A stretch of DNA of 14,266 nucleotides from Sporichthyaceae bacterium (GCA_013698395.1 JACCUZ010000067.1:1-14266), one strand, 5' to 3'; shown: positions 1-5,481, counted from the stretch's first letter. The notes: generated from the letters alone by a model not told the origin. Translations and numbers: made by a program.

Positions 1-674
1 GAGCCGAGCCTCCCGGCCACCAGCGCACCGGTGACCGTGGCGAGGGTGAAAGCGACGGTGATGGTGGGGTCCAGACGGGCCTCGCCAAGATGGGCCAGGA
101 AGCCGGCTGCTGAGTTGATGCCGACGATGACCAGGGAGGTGCCCACGGCCAGCGTCATGGGAAGGCCGAGGAGGAGTACCAGGGCGGGGACGATGACGAA
201 GCCACCTCCCACACCGAACAGGCCGGTGAGGAAGCCGACTCCTGCCCCTGACGCGATCGCCTTCGGCAGGCAGCTGCGCCAGTTGACGCCACCACCGGGA
301 AGCGCGCAGTCACCGCCTTCTCGCTCATCCCCCTGCAGCATCCGGTACGCGGCGAGCAGCATCAGAGCGGCGAAGCCGAACAACAGCAGTCGCGGGGATA
401 GCAGTGTGTTGATCGCGGTCCCAGCGAACGCGGCGGGGATCCCAGCACCGCCGAAGACGGCCGCGACGCGCCACTGGACCTCGCGATGGACCATCCGCGG
501 GAGAGTGGCAACAGCGCTGGAGATGCCGACCACGAGCAGCGAGGTCGGGACCGCGCGGGACAGCGGCAGCCCGACGCCATAGATCAGGGCGGGCACCGCC
601 AGGATTGATCCACCGCCACCCACGAGACCGAGGAGGACGCCGATGCCCAGCCCGAGCAGGACGGCGGCTGTCAC
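1..674 (-). CDS. TauE/SafE-family sulfite/sulfur-anion exporter (C-terminus outside the window)
   Basis: This is a predicted integral membrane permease of the TauE/SafE (DUF81) family, whose members export sulfite, sulfoacetate or related anions. The window holds 224 codons and is open to the left edge; family members are usually about 240-270 aa, so only the tail is missing. The two internally repeated halves are visible: a Gly-rich motif at residues 17-30 (LVGGGGSILAVPAL) and its counterpart at 151-165 (GLFGVGGGFVIVPAL), followed by GTSL and INSAAG. Hydrophobic helices fill most of the chain. The start is a GTG one base after the stop of the MBL-rhodanese gene, with AGGGG just upstream, so translation is probably coupled. 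Placement last in a CstR-controlled operon suggests export of the sulfite or thiosulfate made by the upstream enzymes. The substrate is inferred from context. Confidence 0.9.
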   Translation of the reverse strand, partial: MTAAVLLGLGIGVLLGLVGGGGSILAVPALIYGVGLPLSRAVPTSLLVVGISSAVATLPRMVHREVQWRVAAVFGGAGIPAAFAGTAINTLLSPRLLLFGFAALMLLAAYRMLQGDEREGGDCALPGGGVNWRSCLPKAIASGAGVGFLTGLFGVGGGFVIVPALVLLLGLPMTLAVGTSLVIVGINSAAGFLAHLGEARLDPTITVAFTLATVTGALVAGRLG

Positions 675-675
675 C

Positions 676-2031
676 TCACCCCTCGGTCAGCGGGACGCCC
701 GCGCCAGCTGCCCCGGCGTACTCCTCGTTGACGAGAACGATGTCGCGGCCGGGTCGGTCGAGCATGGAGGCTGCGATGGCCGCGCGGTATCCCGATCCGC
801 AGTACACCCAGAGCTCTCCCTCCGGCACCTCGCCGATCCGGTTTGCCAGCTCGTGGATCGGGATGTGCTTCGAGCCGATCACGTAGCCGTCGGCCCGCTC
901 GTCGTTGCGGCGCGCATCCATCACCTGCACGGACCGGACCGTCATTTCCCTGGCGAGAGTCGCGAAGTCCGCGACGCGGTATGAGCGAGGGGCCTCGGCG
1001 CCGGCAAGCTCGGCGATGTCGCCGACCGCGGCGCCTGCGAGGCGGTCGATGCCGATCCGCCCGAGCTCCCTCGAAGCGTCTGCAACCTGGTCGGCAGACT
1101 CCCCGATGAGAGTGAGGGGCGCCCTCCACGGCATCAGCCACCCGACGTACGTCACGAAGTTCTCAGAGAGCTCGAAGCCGAGCGTGCCGGCGATGTGCCC
1201 GGCCGCAAACGCGGTGCGGTCACGCAGGTCGACCACCCATTCGCCGCGATTGAGGCGCTCTCGAAGCTCGTCTGCCTGCATCGGTTCGGGCGCGGCTGGC
1301 GTCCACGGCTCCGGTCCGCGCGCGTTGATCGGGCCCATCTGTGCGTAGTAGGCCGGGTAGGCGTCCAGGCCGGCGAGGAGCTGGTCGACGTAGGTCCGCT
1401 CGTCCATCGTCAGCGCCGGGTTGGCGTGCTGTTGTTCTCCCACGGTGGAGCTGTCGCCGCTGGTGGGGGTAGCGGAGCAGAAGCTGCCAAAGCCGTGTGT
1501 GGGGTAGACCTGCGCGTCGGCCGGGAGATCGCGGGCGAGGCGGCGCATGGAGCGGAACTGGGCGTGGGTGAGGGCGTCGGTGTGCTCGGGTCCGAGCAGG
1601 TCGGTGCGCCCCGTCGAGCCGTAGAGCATCGACCCGCCGGAGAACACCGCCATGGTCACCCCTTTGTTCTCGAGCGCGTAGCTGACGTGGTGGTGGGTGT
1701 GCCCGGGGGTGTGCAGGACACGCAACCGCATCGAGCCCGCTACCACAACGTCGCCATCGGAGACCGGGGTCCGATCGAATGCGACGTCGTCCCCGGCGGG
1801 GACGACGTAGGCGGCGCCGGCTCGTCGCGCCAGCTCCAGGCCACCGGAGACGTAGTCGTTGTGCAGATGGGTCTCGAGCACGTGCGTGATTCGCGTCCGC
1901 TGGGATTCGGCGAGGGAGAGGACCCGGTCCAGGTCTCGCTGGGGGTCGAAAACCACGGCCACGGTGCCGTCGGTGGCGAGGTAGCTGCGGTCCCCCAGGC
2001 TCTTGGTCTCGATCGTGTGGACGCCGATCAC
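676..2031 (-). CDS. MBL-fold / double-rhodanese fusion protein (CstB-like persulfide dioxygenase-sulfurtransferase)
   Basis: This 451-aa cytosolic protein has an N-terminal metallo-beta-lactamase domain (about 1-235) and two rhodanese domains (about 250-345 and 352-447), the architecture of CstB. Such enzymes oxidise low-molecular-weight persulfides to sulfite or thiosulfate. Visible metal-site residues are THLHND (H55, H57, D59), PGH (H111) and YPTHG (H179). The C-terminal rhodanese has the catalytic loop CGSGYR with C411. The first rhodanese has no Cys in its loop (LIGESADQ) and is probably non-catalytic. The Asp that supplies the third iron ligand in ETHE1-type dioxygenases (FTGD) reads FSGG here, so G133 replaces it; the chemistry may differ. 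The GTG start overlaps the rhodanese stop by 4 nt (GTGA), with AAAGGG upstream. The family call is secure; dioxygenase activity is inferred. Confidence 0.9.
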   Translation of the reverse strand: MIGVHTIETKSLGDRSYLATDGTVAVVFDPQRDLDRVLSLAESQRTRITHVLETHLHNDYVSGGLELARRAGAAYVVPAGDDVAFDRTPVSDGDVVVAGSMRLRVLHTPGHTHHHVSYALENKGVTMAVFSGGSMLYGSTGRTDLLGPEHTDALTHAQFRSMRRLARDLPADAQVYPTHGFGSFCSATPTSGDSSTVGEQQHANPALTMDERTYVDQLLAGLDAYPAYYAQMGPINARGPEPWTPAAPEPMQADELRERLNRGEWVVDLRDRTAFAAGHIAGTLGFELSENFVTYVGWLMPWRAPLTLIGESADQVADASRELGRIGIDRLAGAAVGDIAELAGAEAPRSYRVADFATLAREMTVRSVQVMDARRNDERADGYVIGSKHIPIHELANRIGEVPEGELWVYCGSGYRAAIAASMLDRPGRDIVLVNEEYAGAAGAGVPLTEG

Positions 2032-2384
2032 GCGCTATGCCCTTTCCTCGTGAACAGCGACCAGCGGCCGGCGCCCGTGCCGGACCCGCCCTGAGGTCGT
2101 TCGACGGGCAGTCTCTGGCGTTCCCAGGCAACCATCCCGCCGTCCATGTTGTGCACCGTGAAACCGGCCTGTGCGAGGTAGGTCGCGACCTGGCCGCTGC
2201 GGGCGCCACTTCGGCAGACCGTAACCACCGGGCGGTCCCGGTCGATCTCGGCCAGCCGGGCCGGCAAGTCGTTCATCGGGATGTGGTGGGCGCCTTCGAT
2301 GTGACCGCCCGCCCACTCGTTCGGTTCGCGCACGTCGACGATCTGCAGTCCATCTTTCTGGTCGAGCACCTGGCGAGGGTTCAA
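2028..2384 (-). CDS. Single-domain rhodanese sulfurtransferase
   Basis: This small cytosolic sulfurtransferase (118 aa from the preferred start) resembles GlpE/PspE-type rhodaneses and probably relays sulfane sulfur to the MBL-rhodanese protein encoded directly downstream. The sequence shows IVDVREPNEW and GHIEGAHHIP, then the active-site loop VCRSGARS, whose Cys is residue 57 from the chosen start, and the closing NMDGGMVAW motif. I chose a TTG start at 2384 because a perfect AAGGAGG lies 8 nt upstream. The ATG six codons earlier (2402) has no ribosome binding site and overlaps that AAGGAGG. If ATG is used the protein is 124 aa. The end overlaps the next gene by 4 nt, so translation is probably coupled. 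The role in persulfide handling is inferred from the operon. Confidence 0.88.
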   Translation of the reverse strand: MNPRQVLDQKDGLQIVDVREPNEWAGGHIEGAHHIPMNDLPARLAEIDRDRPVVTVCRSGARSGQVATYLAQAGFTVHNMDGGMVAWERQRLPVERPQGGSGTGAGRWSLFTRKGHSA

Positions 2385-2392
2385 GTCCTCGG

Positions 2393-2399
2393 CCTCCTT
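2393..2399 (-). promoter_or_regulatory. Perfect Shine-Dalgarno (AAGGAGG) that decides the rhodanese start
   Basis: AAGGAGG on the minus strand sits 8 nt before a TTG codon at 2384-2382. It lies inside the first codons of the reading frame that begins at the ATG at 2402. This makes TTG the better start, and translation from the ATG would run through the ribosome binding site. Confidence 0.6.
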
Positions 2400-2410
2400 C
2401 ATAAGTGAGT

Positions 2411-2803
2411 TCAGCGCTGACCCAGCGTGGCGAGGACGGCGTCCATGCGGCGGGTCGCTTCGTCCGCTACCGGCTGCAACTCGTCCCTGCCAGGCAGGGA
2501 CGCCATGATCTGCGGGTCCAGGATCAGAACCGTGGACCCGCCGTCCTGTTCGCGGACCACGACGTTGCACGGCAGCAGCGCACCGATCTCCCGGTCGATC
2601 TCCAGCGCCCGGTGGGCCAGCTCGGGGTTGCACGCGCCGAGGATGACGTAGGGCTCCATGTTCTGCCCGAGCTTCTCCTTCAACGTCGCCTGGACGTCGA
2701 TCTCGGTCAGGACACCGAACCCCTGCTCGGCCAACGCCTCTTGGGTTCTGGTGACGGTCTCGGCGTACGAAAGGTCAAGGGTGATGCTGCGTACATAAGG
2801 CAT
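2411..2803 (-). CDS. DUF302 domain protein
   Basis: This 130-aa soluble protein consists of one DUF302 domain, recognisable from LGQNMEPYVILGACNP (about 45-60) followed by IGALLPCNVVV (73-83). Two conserved cysteines, C58 and C79, stand out in an otherwise Cys-free protein. The biochemical function of DUF302 is not established. Proteins of this family often sit beside rhodaneses, CsoR-family regulators and sulfur or metal-stress genes, which is the case here. The ATG has GAAGGA about 8 nt upstream. The stop lies 8 nt before the alternative rhodanese ATG, so the gene is part of the operon. A role as persulfide carrier or thiol-based accessory factor for the sulfurtransferases is a guess from the Cys pair and context. 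Confidence 0.85.
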   Translation of the reverse strand: MPYVRSITLDLSYAETVTRTQEALAEQGFGVLTEIDVQATLKEKLGQNMEPYVILGACNPELAHRALEIDREIGALLPCNVVVREQDGGSTVLILDPQIMASLPGRDELQPVADEATRRMDAVLATLGQR

Positions 2804-2848
2804 GCGGAATCCTTCGCTGGCTCGTGAGTCGCGGATGTCGCTTGGGGG

Positions 2849-3115
2849 TCAGGCAAGAGTGAGGAACAGCTTCTCCAGCTCTGCGTCGGTCATCGTGTCC
2901 TTGCCGGCTTCGGACTCGGTAAGACACTGGCGCATTCCGGTGGCCAGGATCTTGAAGCCGGCGCGGTCGATCCCGCGCGCAGCCGCGGCGAGCTGGGTGA
3001 CGACCTCGGCGCAGTCGCGGCCGTCCTCGATCATGCGGATGATTCCGCCCAGCTGCCCTTGCACCCGGCTCAGCCGGGCGGTCACCCCCATCAGGTTCTC
3101 TGGTTCGATCCTCAT
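2849..3115 (-). CDS. CsoR/DUF156-family repressor, CstR-like (persulfide-sensing type)
   Basis: This 88-aa all-helical DNA-binding repressor of the CsoR family acts as a dimer or tetramer on GC-rich palindromes. It shows the family start (RLSRVQGQLGGIIRMIE), DC with C35, and MRQC with C64. Copper sensors of this family use a Cys-His-Cys triad, with the His four residues before the second Cys. Here that residue is G60. C35 and C64 are 29 residues apart, as in the staphylococcal persulfide sensor CstR (C31/C60). I therefore infer sensing by di- or persulfide bridging rather than Cu(I). The ATG is preceded by AAGGAGA at good spacing. The gene lies upstream of the sulfur genes, and two matching operators occupy the promoter about 300 bp upstream, so autoregulation is expected. 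Confidence 0.9.
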   Translation of the reverse strand: MRIEPENLMGVTARLSRVQGQLGGIIRMIEDGRDCAEVVTQLAAAARGIDRAGFKILATGMRQCLTESEAGKDTMTDAELEKLFLTLA

Positions 3116-3172
3116 CGGTGTCTCCTTGTCATCTCAGTGGCGTCTCTCGTGGACGATCCGGGCTGCCGGGTG

Positions 3173-3367
3173 TCAGTGGCCGAACTTCACGGTCGGTAGT
3201 ACGCGGCGCATCAGGCCGGGCTGGCCCAGGGTGGCAGCGGGCCGGAGCGTTCGGGGCGCGTGGGTGACGGCCCAGACACCAAGGCGTCCGAGCGGCCCGC
3301 GCGCAGACAGGCTTGGACTTGACGGGCGCGGAGGTAGCGCGGTGCAGGGGCTCGTGCAGATTGACAC
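3173..3367 (-). CDS. Possible 64-aa protein, first gene of the sulfur operon
   Basis: I do not recognise this protein. It begins at GTG 3367 with a perfect AGGAGG 9 nt upstream, about 50 nt below the predicted transcription start, and ends 57 nt before the csoR-like gene. The upstream in-frame ATG at 3385 contains the ribosome binding site and is unlikely to be the start. The N-terminus is MSICTSPCTALPPRP, with two Cys codons in the first eight. The middle (LGRLGVWAVTHAPRT) resembles the cytoplasmic N-terminus of MMPL-type transporters, but no membrane segment follows, and the C-terminus is basic (LMRRVLPTVKFGH). It could be a real small protein, a regulatory leader peptide or a remnant. The strong ribosome site favours translation; the function is unknown. 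Confidence 0.45.
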   Translation of the reverse strand: MSICTSPCTALPPRPSSPSLSARGPLGRLGVWAVTHAPRTLRPAATLGQPGLMRRVLPTVKFGH

Positions 3368-3376
3368 TGGGTTATG

Positions 3377-3382
3377 CCTCCT
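3377..3382 (-). promoter_or_regulatory. Strong ribosome binding site (AGGAGG) of the 64-aa ORF
   Basis: AGGAGG on the minus strand lies 9 nt before GTG 3367. It is the only purine-rich site between the operon promoter and the regulator gene besides the AAGGAGA of the regulator itself. It is the main reason to believe the short ORF is translated. Confidence 0.5.
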
Positions 3383-3400
3383 CATTTCTCATCGCGGTCG

Positions 3401-3415
3401 TACCCCCGGGGGCAT
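3401..3415 (+). promoter_or_regulatory. CsoR/CstR-type operator, copy proximal to the genes
   Basis: TACCCCCGGGGGCAT is a C5G5 palindrome flanked by TA and CAT, matching the G/C-tract palindromes known for CsoR-family repressors. It overlaps the predicted transcription start of the leftward operon. It is an exact 15-bp copy of the site starting at 3426, in the same orientation and 25 bp away. Binding by the CstR-like protein encoded downstream is inferred. Confidence 0.75.
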
Positions 3416-3421
3416 CCAAGT

Positions 3422-3452
3422 ATGATACCCCCGGGGGCATAGCGGTTGTCAA
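3422..3452 (-). promoter_or_regulatory. Promoter of the sulfur operon
   Basis: On the minus strand a consensus -35 TTGACA (3452-3447) is followed after 19 bp by TATCAT (3427-3422). The spacer is longer than the optimal 17 bp and is filled by a C5G5 operator. Transcription would start near 3415, inside the second operator. No other convincing promoter is seen before the left edge, so the 64-aa ORF, the csoR-like gene, DUF302, rhodanese, MBL-rhodanese and TauE genes are probably one transcript. Confidence 0.65.
3425..3440 (+). promoter_or_regulatory. CsoR/CstR-type operator, copy within the promoter spacer
   Basis: ATACCCCCGGGGGCAT lies between the -35 (TTGACA) and -10 (TATCAT) elements of the leftward promoter and touches the -10. 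A repressor bound here would block RNA polymerase directly. With the second copy 25 bp away (about two and a half helical turns), two repressor assemblies could bind neighbouring sites on roughly opposite faces. Confidence 0.78.
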
Positions 3453-3527
3453 AGCAACAACGACCGCCTGCGCGTTACGTCAGGGGGCCACGTGGCTGGT
3501 GGGGCAGTCGTTGGCTCCCGCAGCCAT

Positions 3528-4115
3528 TCACGTCACTTGTTTCAAGGCAGGTAGCGAAACGATGAACGTCGAACCCCGCCCCGGACCGCGAGACTCGGCC
3601 CGGATGGTCCCGCCGTGCGCCTCGGTGAGGGCGCGGGCGATCGCCAGCCCGACGCCGCTGCCGCCGCTCCCCAGAGACCGTCCGTCGTCAACCCGATAGA
3701 ACCGCTCGAACACCCGGCGCAGGGGCTCGGGAGCCAGCCCGCCACCGGTGTCGGCCACCACCAGTTCGACGGTGCCGGCGCCCTGCCGCGCCGTTACAGT
3801 CACCCGGCCTCCGGCTTGGGTGTGCCGCAGGGCGTTGTCGAGCAGGATGGCCAGCACCTCCTGCACACGGTCCGGATCCGCCACGACGGCCGGAAGGTCG
3901 GCGTGAACAGTCGAGAGCAGCTCCACCCCGCTGTCGTCGAAGGCTCGTGCTACGGACGCGACCGCGGCAGCCACCAGATCGTCAGCCTCGGTCTGGCGCA
4001 GATCCAGGTCGAGCTGTCGTTCCTGGGCCAGCGACACGGTGGCGATGTCGTCGACCAGCCCCTCCACGCGCGCGAGCTCCGAGTCGATCGTCGCGACCGT
4101 GTGGGGGGTACAGCA
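3528..4115 (-). pseudogene. Truncated sensor histidine kinase (ATPase half only)
   Basis: The reading frame is open from a TGA at 4116-4118 down to 3528. It encodes only the end of the dimerisation helix (TIDSELARVEGLVDDIATVSLAQE) and a complete HATPase domain: N box LAILLDNALRHT, G1 ADTGGG, F box FERFYR and G2 GSGVGLAIA. The phosphoacceptor-His helix, HAMP, sensor and membrane segments of a normal kinase (about 350-480 aa) are missing and are not found elsewhere in the window. No response-regulator gene is adjacent. A GTG at 4067 could start a 179-aa product, but it would lack the phosphorylation site. I therefore call it a 5'-truncated remnant whose break lies next to the integrase remnant. 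The ATPase motifs are intact, so the loss may be recent. Confidence 0.8.
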
Positions 4116-4147
4116 TCATGACTCCGTCGGACGGTGCCTCGACGTAG

Positions 4148-4559
4148 CCGCGAACTGTGGTGACGCAGCAGCGCAAACTGATGTTGCCTCCCCAGCTGGT
4201 CGAGTCGCTGCGATCGCACAAGGTCGCCCAGCTCGAGGAGCGGCTCGCGGCCGCATCGCTCTGGGAGGACCGCGACCTGGTGTTCTGCCAGGTGAACGGC
4301 AAGCCGATCGACCGGGCGGTCCGATAGTCGGACCTTGAAGAAACTGCTCGTCTCGGCCGGAGTCCGCGAGGTTCGCCTTCACGACGGTCGCCACACCGCG
4401 GCGACGCTGCTCTATCGAGCGGGGGGGGTGCATCCCCGCGTCGTGATGGAGTTGTTCGGGCACTCGCAGATGCGCACCACGACAGACGTCTACAGCCACG
4501 TCCTGCCGGCGCTCGCCGAAGAGGCCGCACAGGAGATGGGCGGCGTGCTGTGGGGCTGA
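4148..4559 (+). pseudogene. Tyrosine recombinase/integrase remnant, 5'-truncated and frameshifted
   Basis: This is the C-terminal part of a phage- or ICE-type site-specific integrase. The first segment (4148-4327) reads KLMLPPQLVESLRSHK...LVFCQVNGKPIDRAVR and stops at TAG. The homology resumes in the +1 frame from about 4335: KKLLVSAGVREVRLHDGRHTAATLL, then LFGHSQ and TTDVYSHV. Catalytic residues visible are His and Arg of HDGRH, His of FGHS and the nucleophile Tyr of DVYSH. Between PID and KKLL there are 25 nt where the family normally has eight codons, so one base has been inserted. The N-terminal SAM-like domain and the first catalytic Arg are missing. It points toward the 3' end of tRNA-Ala about 95 bp away, the usual arrangement for a tRNA-integrating element. 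It is not expected to be functional. Confidence 0.85.
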
Positions 4560-4580
4560 CGGCGGCCCTGACGGCGGCCC
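4557..4580 (+). repeat. 12-bp perfect tandem duplication at the integrase stop codon
   Basis: TGACGGCGGCCC occurs twice in direct succession. The first TGA is the stop codon of the integrase remnant. It looks like a slippage duplication between the remnant and tRNA-Ala; no function is seen. Confidence 0.8.
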
Positions 4581-4653
4581 ACAGGTCACCACAGAGGTGC
4601 CCACGGATGACACTGGCCACGTCCCAAGGTGGGAAACGGCCAGGTCATCGGGG

Positions 4654-4726
4654 TGGAGCTGAGGGGACTCGAACCCCTGACCCCCACACTGCCAGTGTGG
4701 TGCGCTACCAGCTGCGCCACAGCCCC
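4654..4726 (-). tRNA. tRNA-Ala (GGC anticodon)
   Basis: The 73-nt minus-strand sequence folds into a complete cloverleaf. The acceptor stem GGGGCTG/CAGCTCC carries the G3-U70 wobble that marks alanine tRNAs. The D arm is GCGC-AGCTGGTA-GCGC, the anticodon arm is CCACA-CTGGCAG-TGTGG with anticodon GGC, the variable loop has 5 nt, the T arm is AGGGG-TTCGAGT-CCCCT, and the discriminator is A. The genome continues CCC rather than CCA, so CCA is added after transcription. The gene is intact although an integrase remnant abuts its 3' side, as expected when an integrating element restores the tRNA. It marks the border between the housekeeping block and the sulfur/recombinase region. Confidence 0.97.
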
Positions 4727-4760
4727 AAACGCCGAGCACCCGCCGCAGCGAGCAGCGGGA

Positions 4761-4766
4761 AGTCTA
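4761..4766 (-). promoter_or_regulatory. Possible -10 element of tRNA-Ala
   Basis: TAGACT on the minus strand lies 35 bp upstream of the tRNA 5' end, inside the 100-bp gap after the histidine phosphatase gene. No convincing -35 is found at 16-18 bp; the nearest candidate (TTCGTC) is 19 bp away. This is a weak call. Confidence 0.25.
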
Positions 4767-4813
4767 ACTGTCCGCGGGGACCCGGGACGAATCGAAGTCA
4801 CCTATATCGAGCA

Positions 4814-4837
4814 GAGGAGCGACGGCGGCTACTCCTC
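4814..4837 (-). terminator. Weak hairpin at the end of the histidine phosphatase gene
   Basis: GAGGAG and CTCCTC form a 6-bp stem with a 12-nt loop that spans the stop codon of the phosphatase gene. There is no U-tract. It could help end the long housekeeping transcript before the tRNA, but the stem is short and the call is tentative. Confidence 0.22.
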
Positions 4838-5461
4838 GTCGCCCATCACCGGCGTCGGCAGGCTGCCCGCGTTGTGCTCGACAAGACGCCACCCCGTGCC
4901 CGCGTCCACGACAGCCTCCTCCAACACTGACCAACAGCAGTTGCTCAGGCCGCCGATAACCGCCCAACGGTTCATGGGAAGTCCTAGCAATGAACCGATC
5001 GCCGCGCGGGCTGACCCGCCGTGGGTCACCACCACCAGGGTCTCGCCCGGGGGAACGGAGCCCAGCGCGTCCACGATCGCGGGTACGACGCGCGCGGCGA
5101 CGTCGCTGCGCGTCTCCGCCCCGCCGGCGGGCACGTCGGCACCTGTGCGCCAAGCGGCATAAGCCGAGGCGTCGGTCGAGCGGATCTCCGCGACGGTCAG
5201 GCCTTGCCAGGTACCCGCGAACGTTTCCCGCAGGCGGGGATCCTCCTGCACCGCAACGCCCGCCACCTGACCGAGCGCCTCGGCCGTGTCGCGCGCCCGA
5301 CGCAGGTCCGACGAGACGACCGTGACCGGGTTCAGCGCCGCGAGCAGGCGGGCGGCGCGCTCAGCCTGGGCCCAGCCCGTCTCGTCCAGCTCGACGTCGC
5401 TGTGCCCCTGGAAGCGGTCCTCGAGGTTCCATCGGGTCCGACCGTGGCGCCACAGCACCAC
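4829..5461 (-). CDS. Histidine phosphatase family protein (phosphoglycerate mutase-like)
   Basis: This 210-aa cytosolic protein belongs to the branch-1 histidine phosphatase superfamily. It has the RHG motif at residues 5-7 (H6 would be phosphorylated), WNLEDRFQGHSDVELDETG typical of cobC/PGM-like phosphatases, R56 in SSDLRRARDTA, E79 in LRETFAGTWQG and H147 in VVTHGGSAR. The physiological substrate cannot be read from the sequence. Location just after rsfS is a standing arrangement in many actinobacteria, where such genes are sometimes annotated as glucosyl-3-phosphoglycerate phosphatase or phosphoglycerate mutase. The first usable in-frame start is GTG 5461, 20 nt after the rsfS stop. It leaves an unusually short N-terminus (MVLWRHG) and has a weak ribosome site, so a CTG slightly upstream or coupled initiation is possible. 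Confidence 0.9.
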   Translation of the reverse strand: MVLWRHGRTRWNLEDRFQGHSDVELDETGWAQAERAARLLAALNPVTVVSSDLRRARDTAEALGQVAGVAVQEDPRLRETFAGTWQGLTVAEIRSTDASAYAAWRTGADVPAGGAETRSDVAARVVPAIVDALGSVPPGETLVVVTHGGSARAAIGSLLGLPMNRWAVIGGLSNCCWSVLEEAVVDAGTGWRLVEHNAGSLPTPVMGDEE

Positions 5462-5481
5462 CCGTCGCGCCGCACTGCCAC

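Noticed and set aside
1195..2094. 299-codon open frame on the plus strand
   Set aside because: It is antisense to the MBL-rhodanese gene, which has conserved metal and rhodanese motifs.
3383..3385. ATG start for the 64-aa ORF
   Set aside because: The AGGAGG ribosome site lies inside the codons directly after this ATG and is well spaced for the later GTG at 3367.
2849..3452. Copper-efflux operon reading (CsoR plus C5G5 operators)
   Set aside because: There is no copper ATPase or CopZ, the regulator lacks the His ligand, and all downstream genes are sulfur-related.
3528..4726. Duplicated attachment-site repeat of the tRNA 3' end
   Set aside because: I searched by eye for a second copy of the T-arm/acceptor sequence in the window and found none; the other end of any element would lie outside.
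4116..4739. 207-codon minus-strand frame across the tRNA
   Set aside because: It runs through tRNA-Ala and antisense to the integrase remnant, and has no family features.
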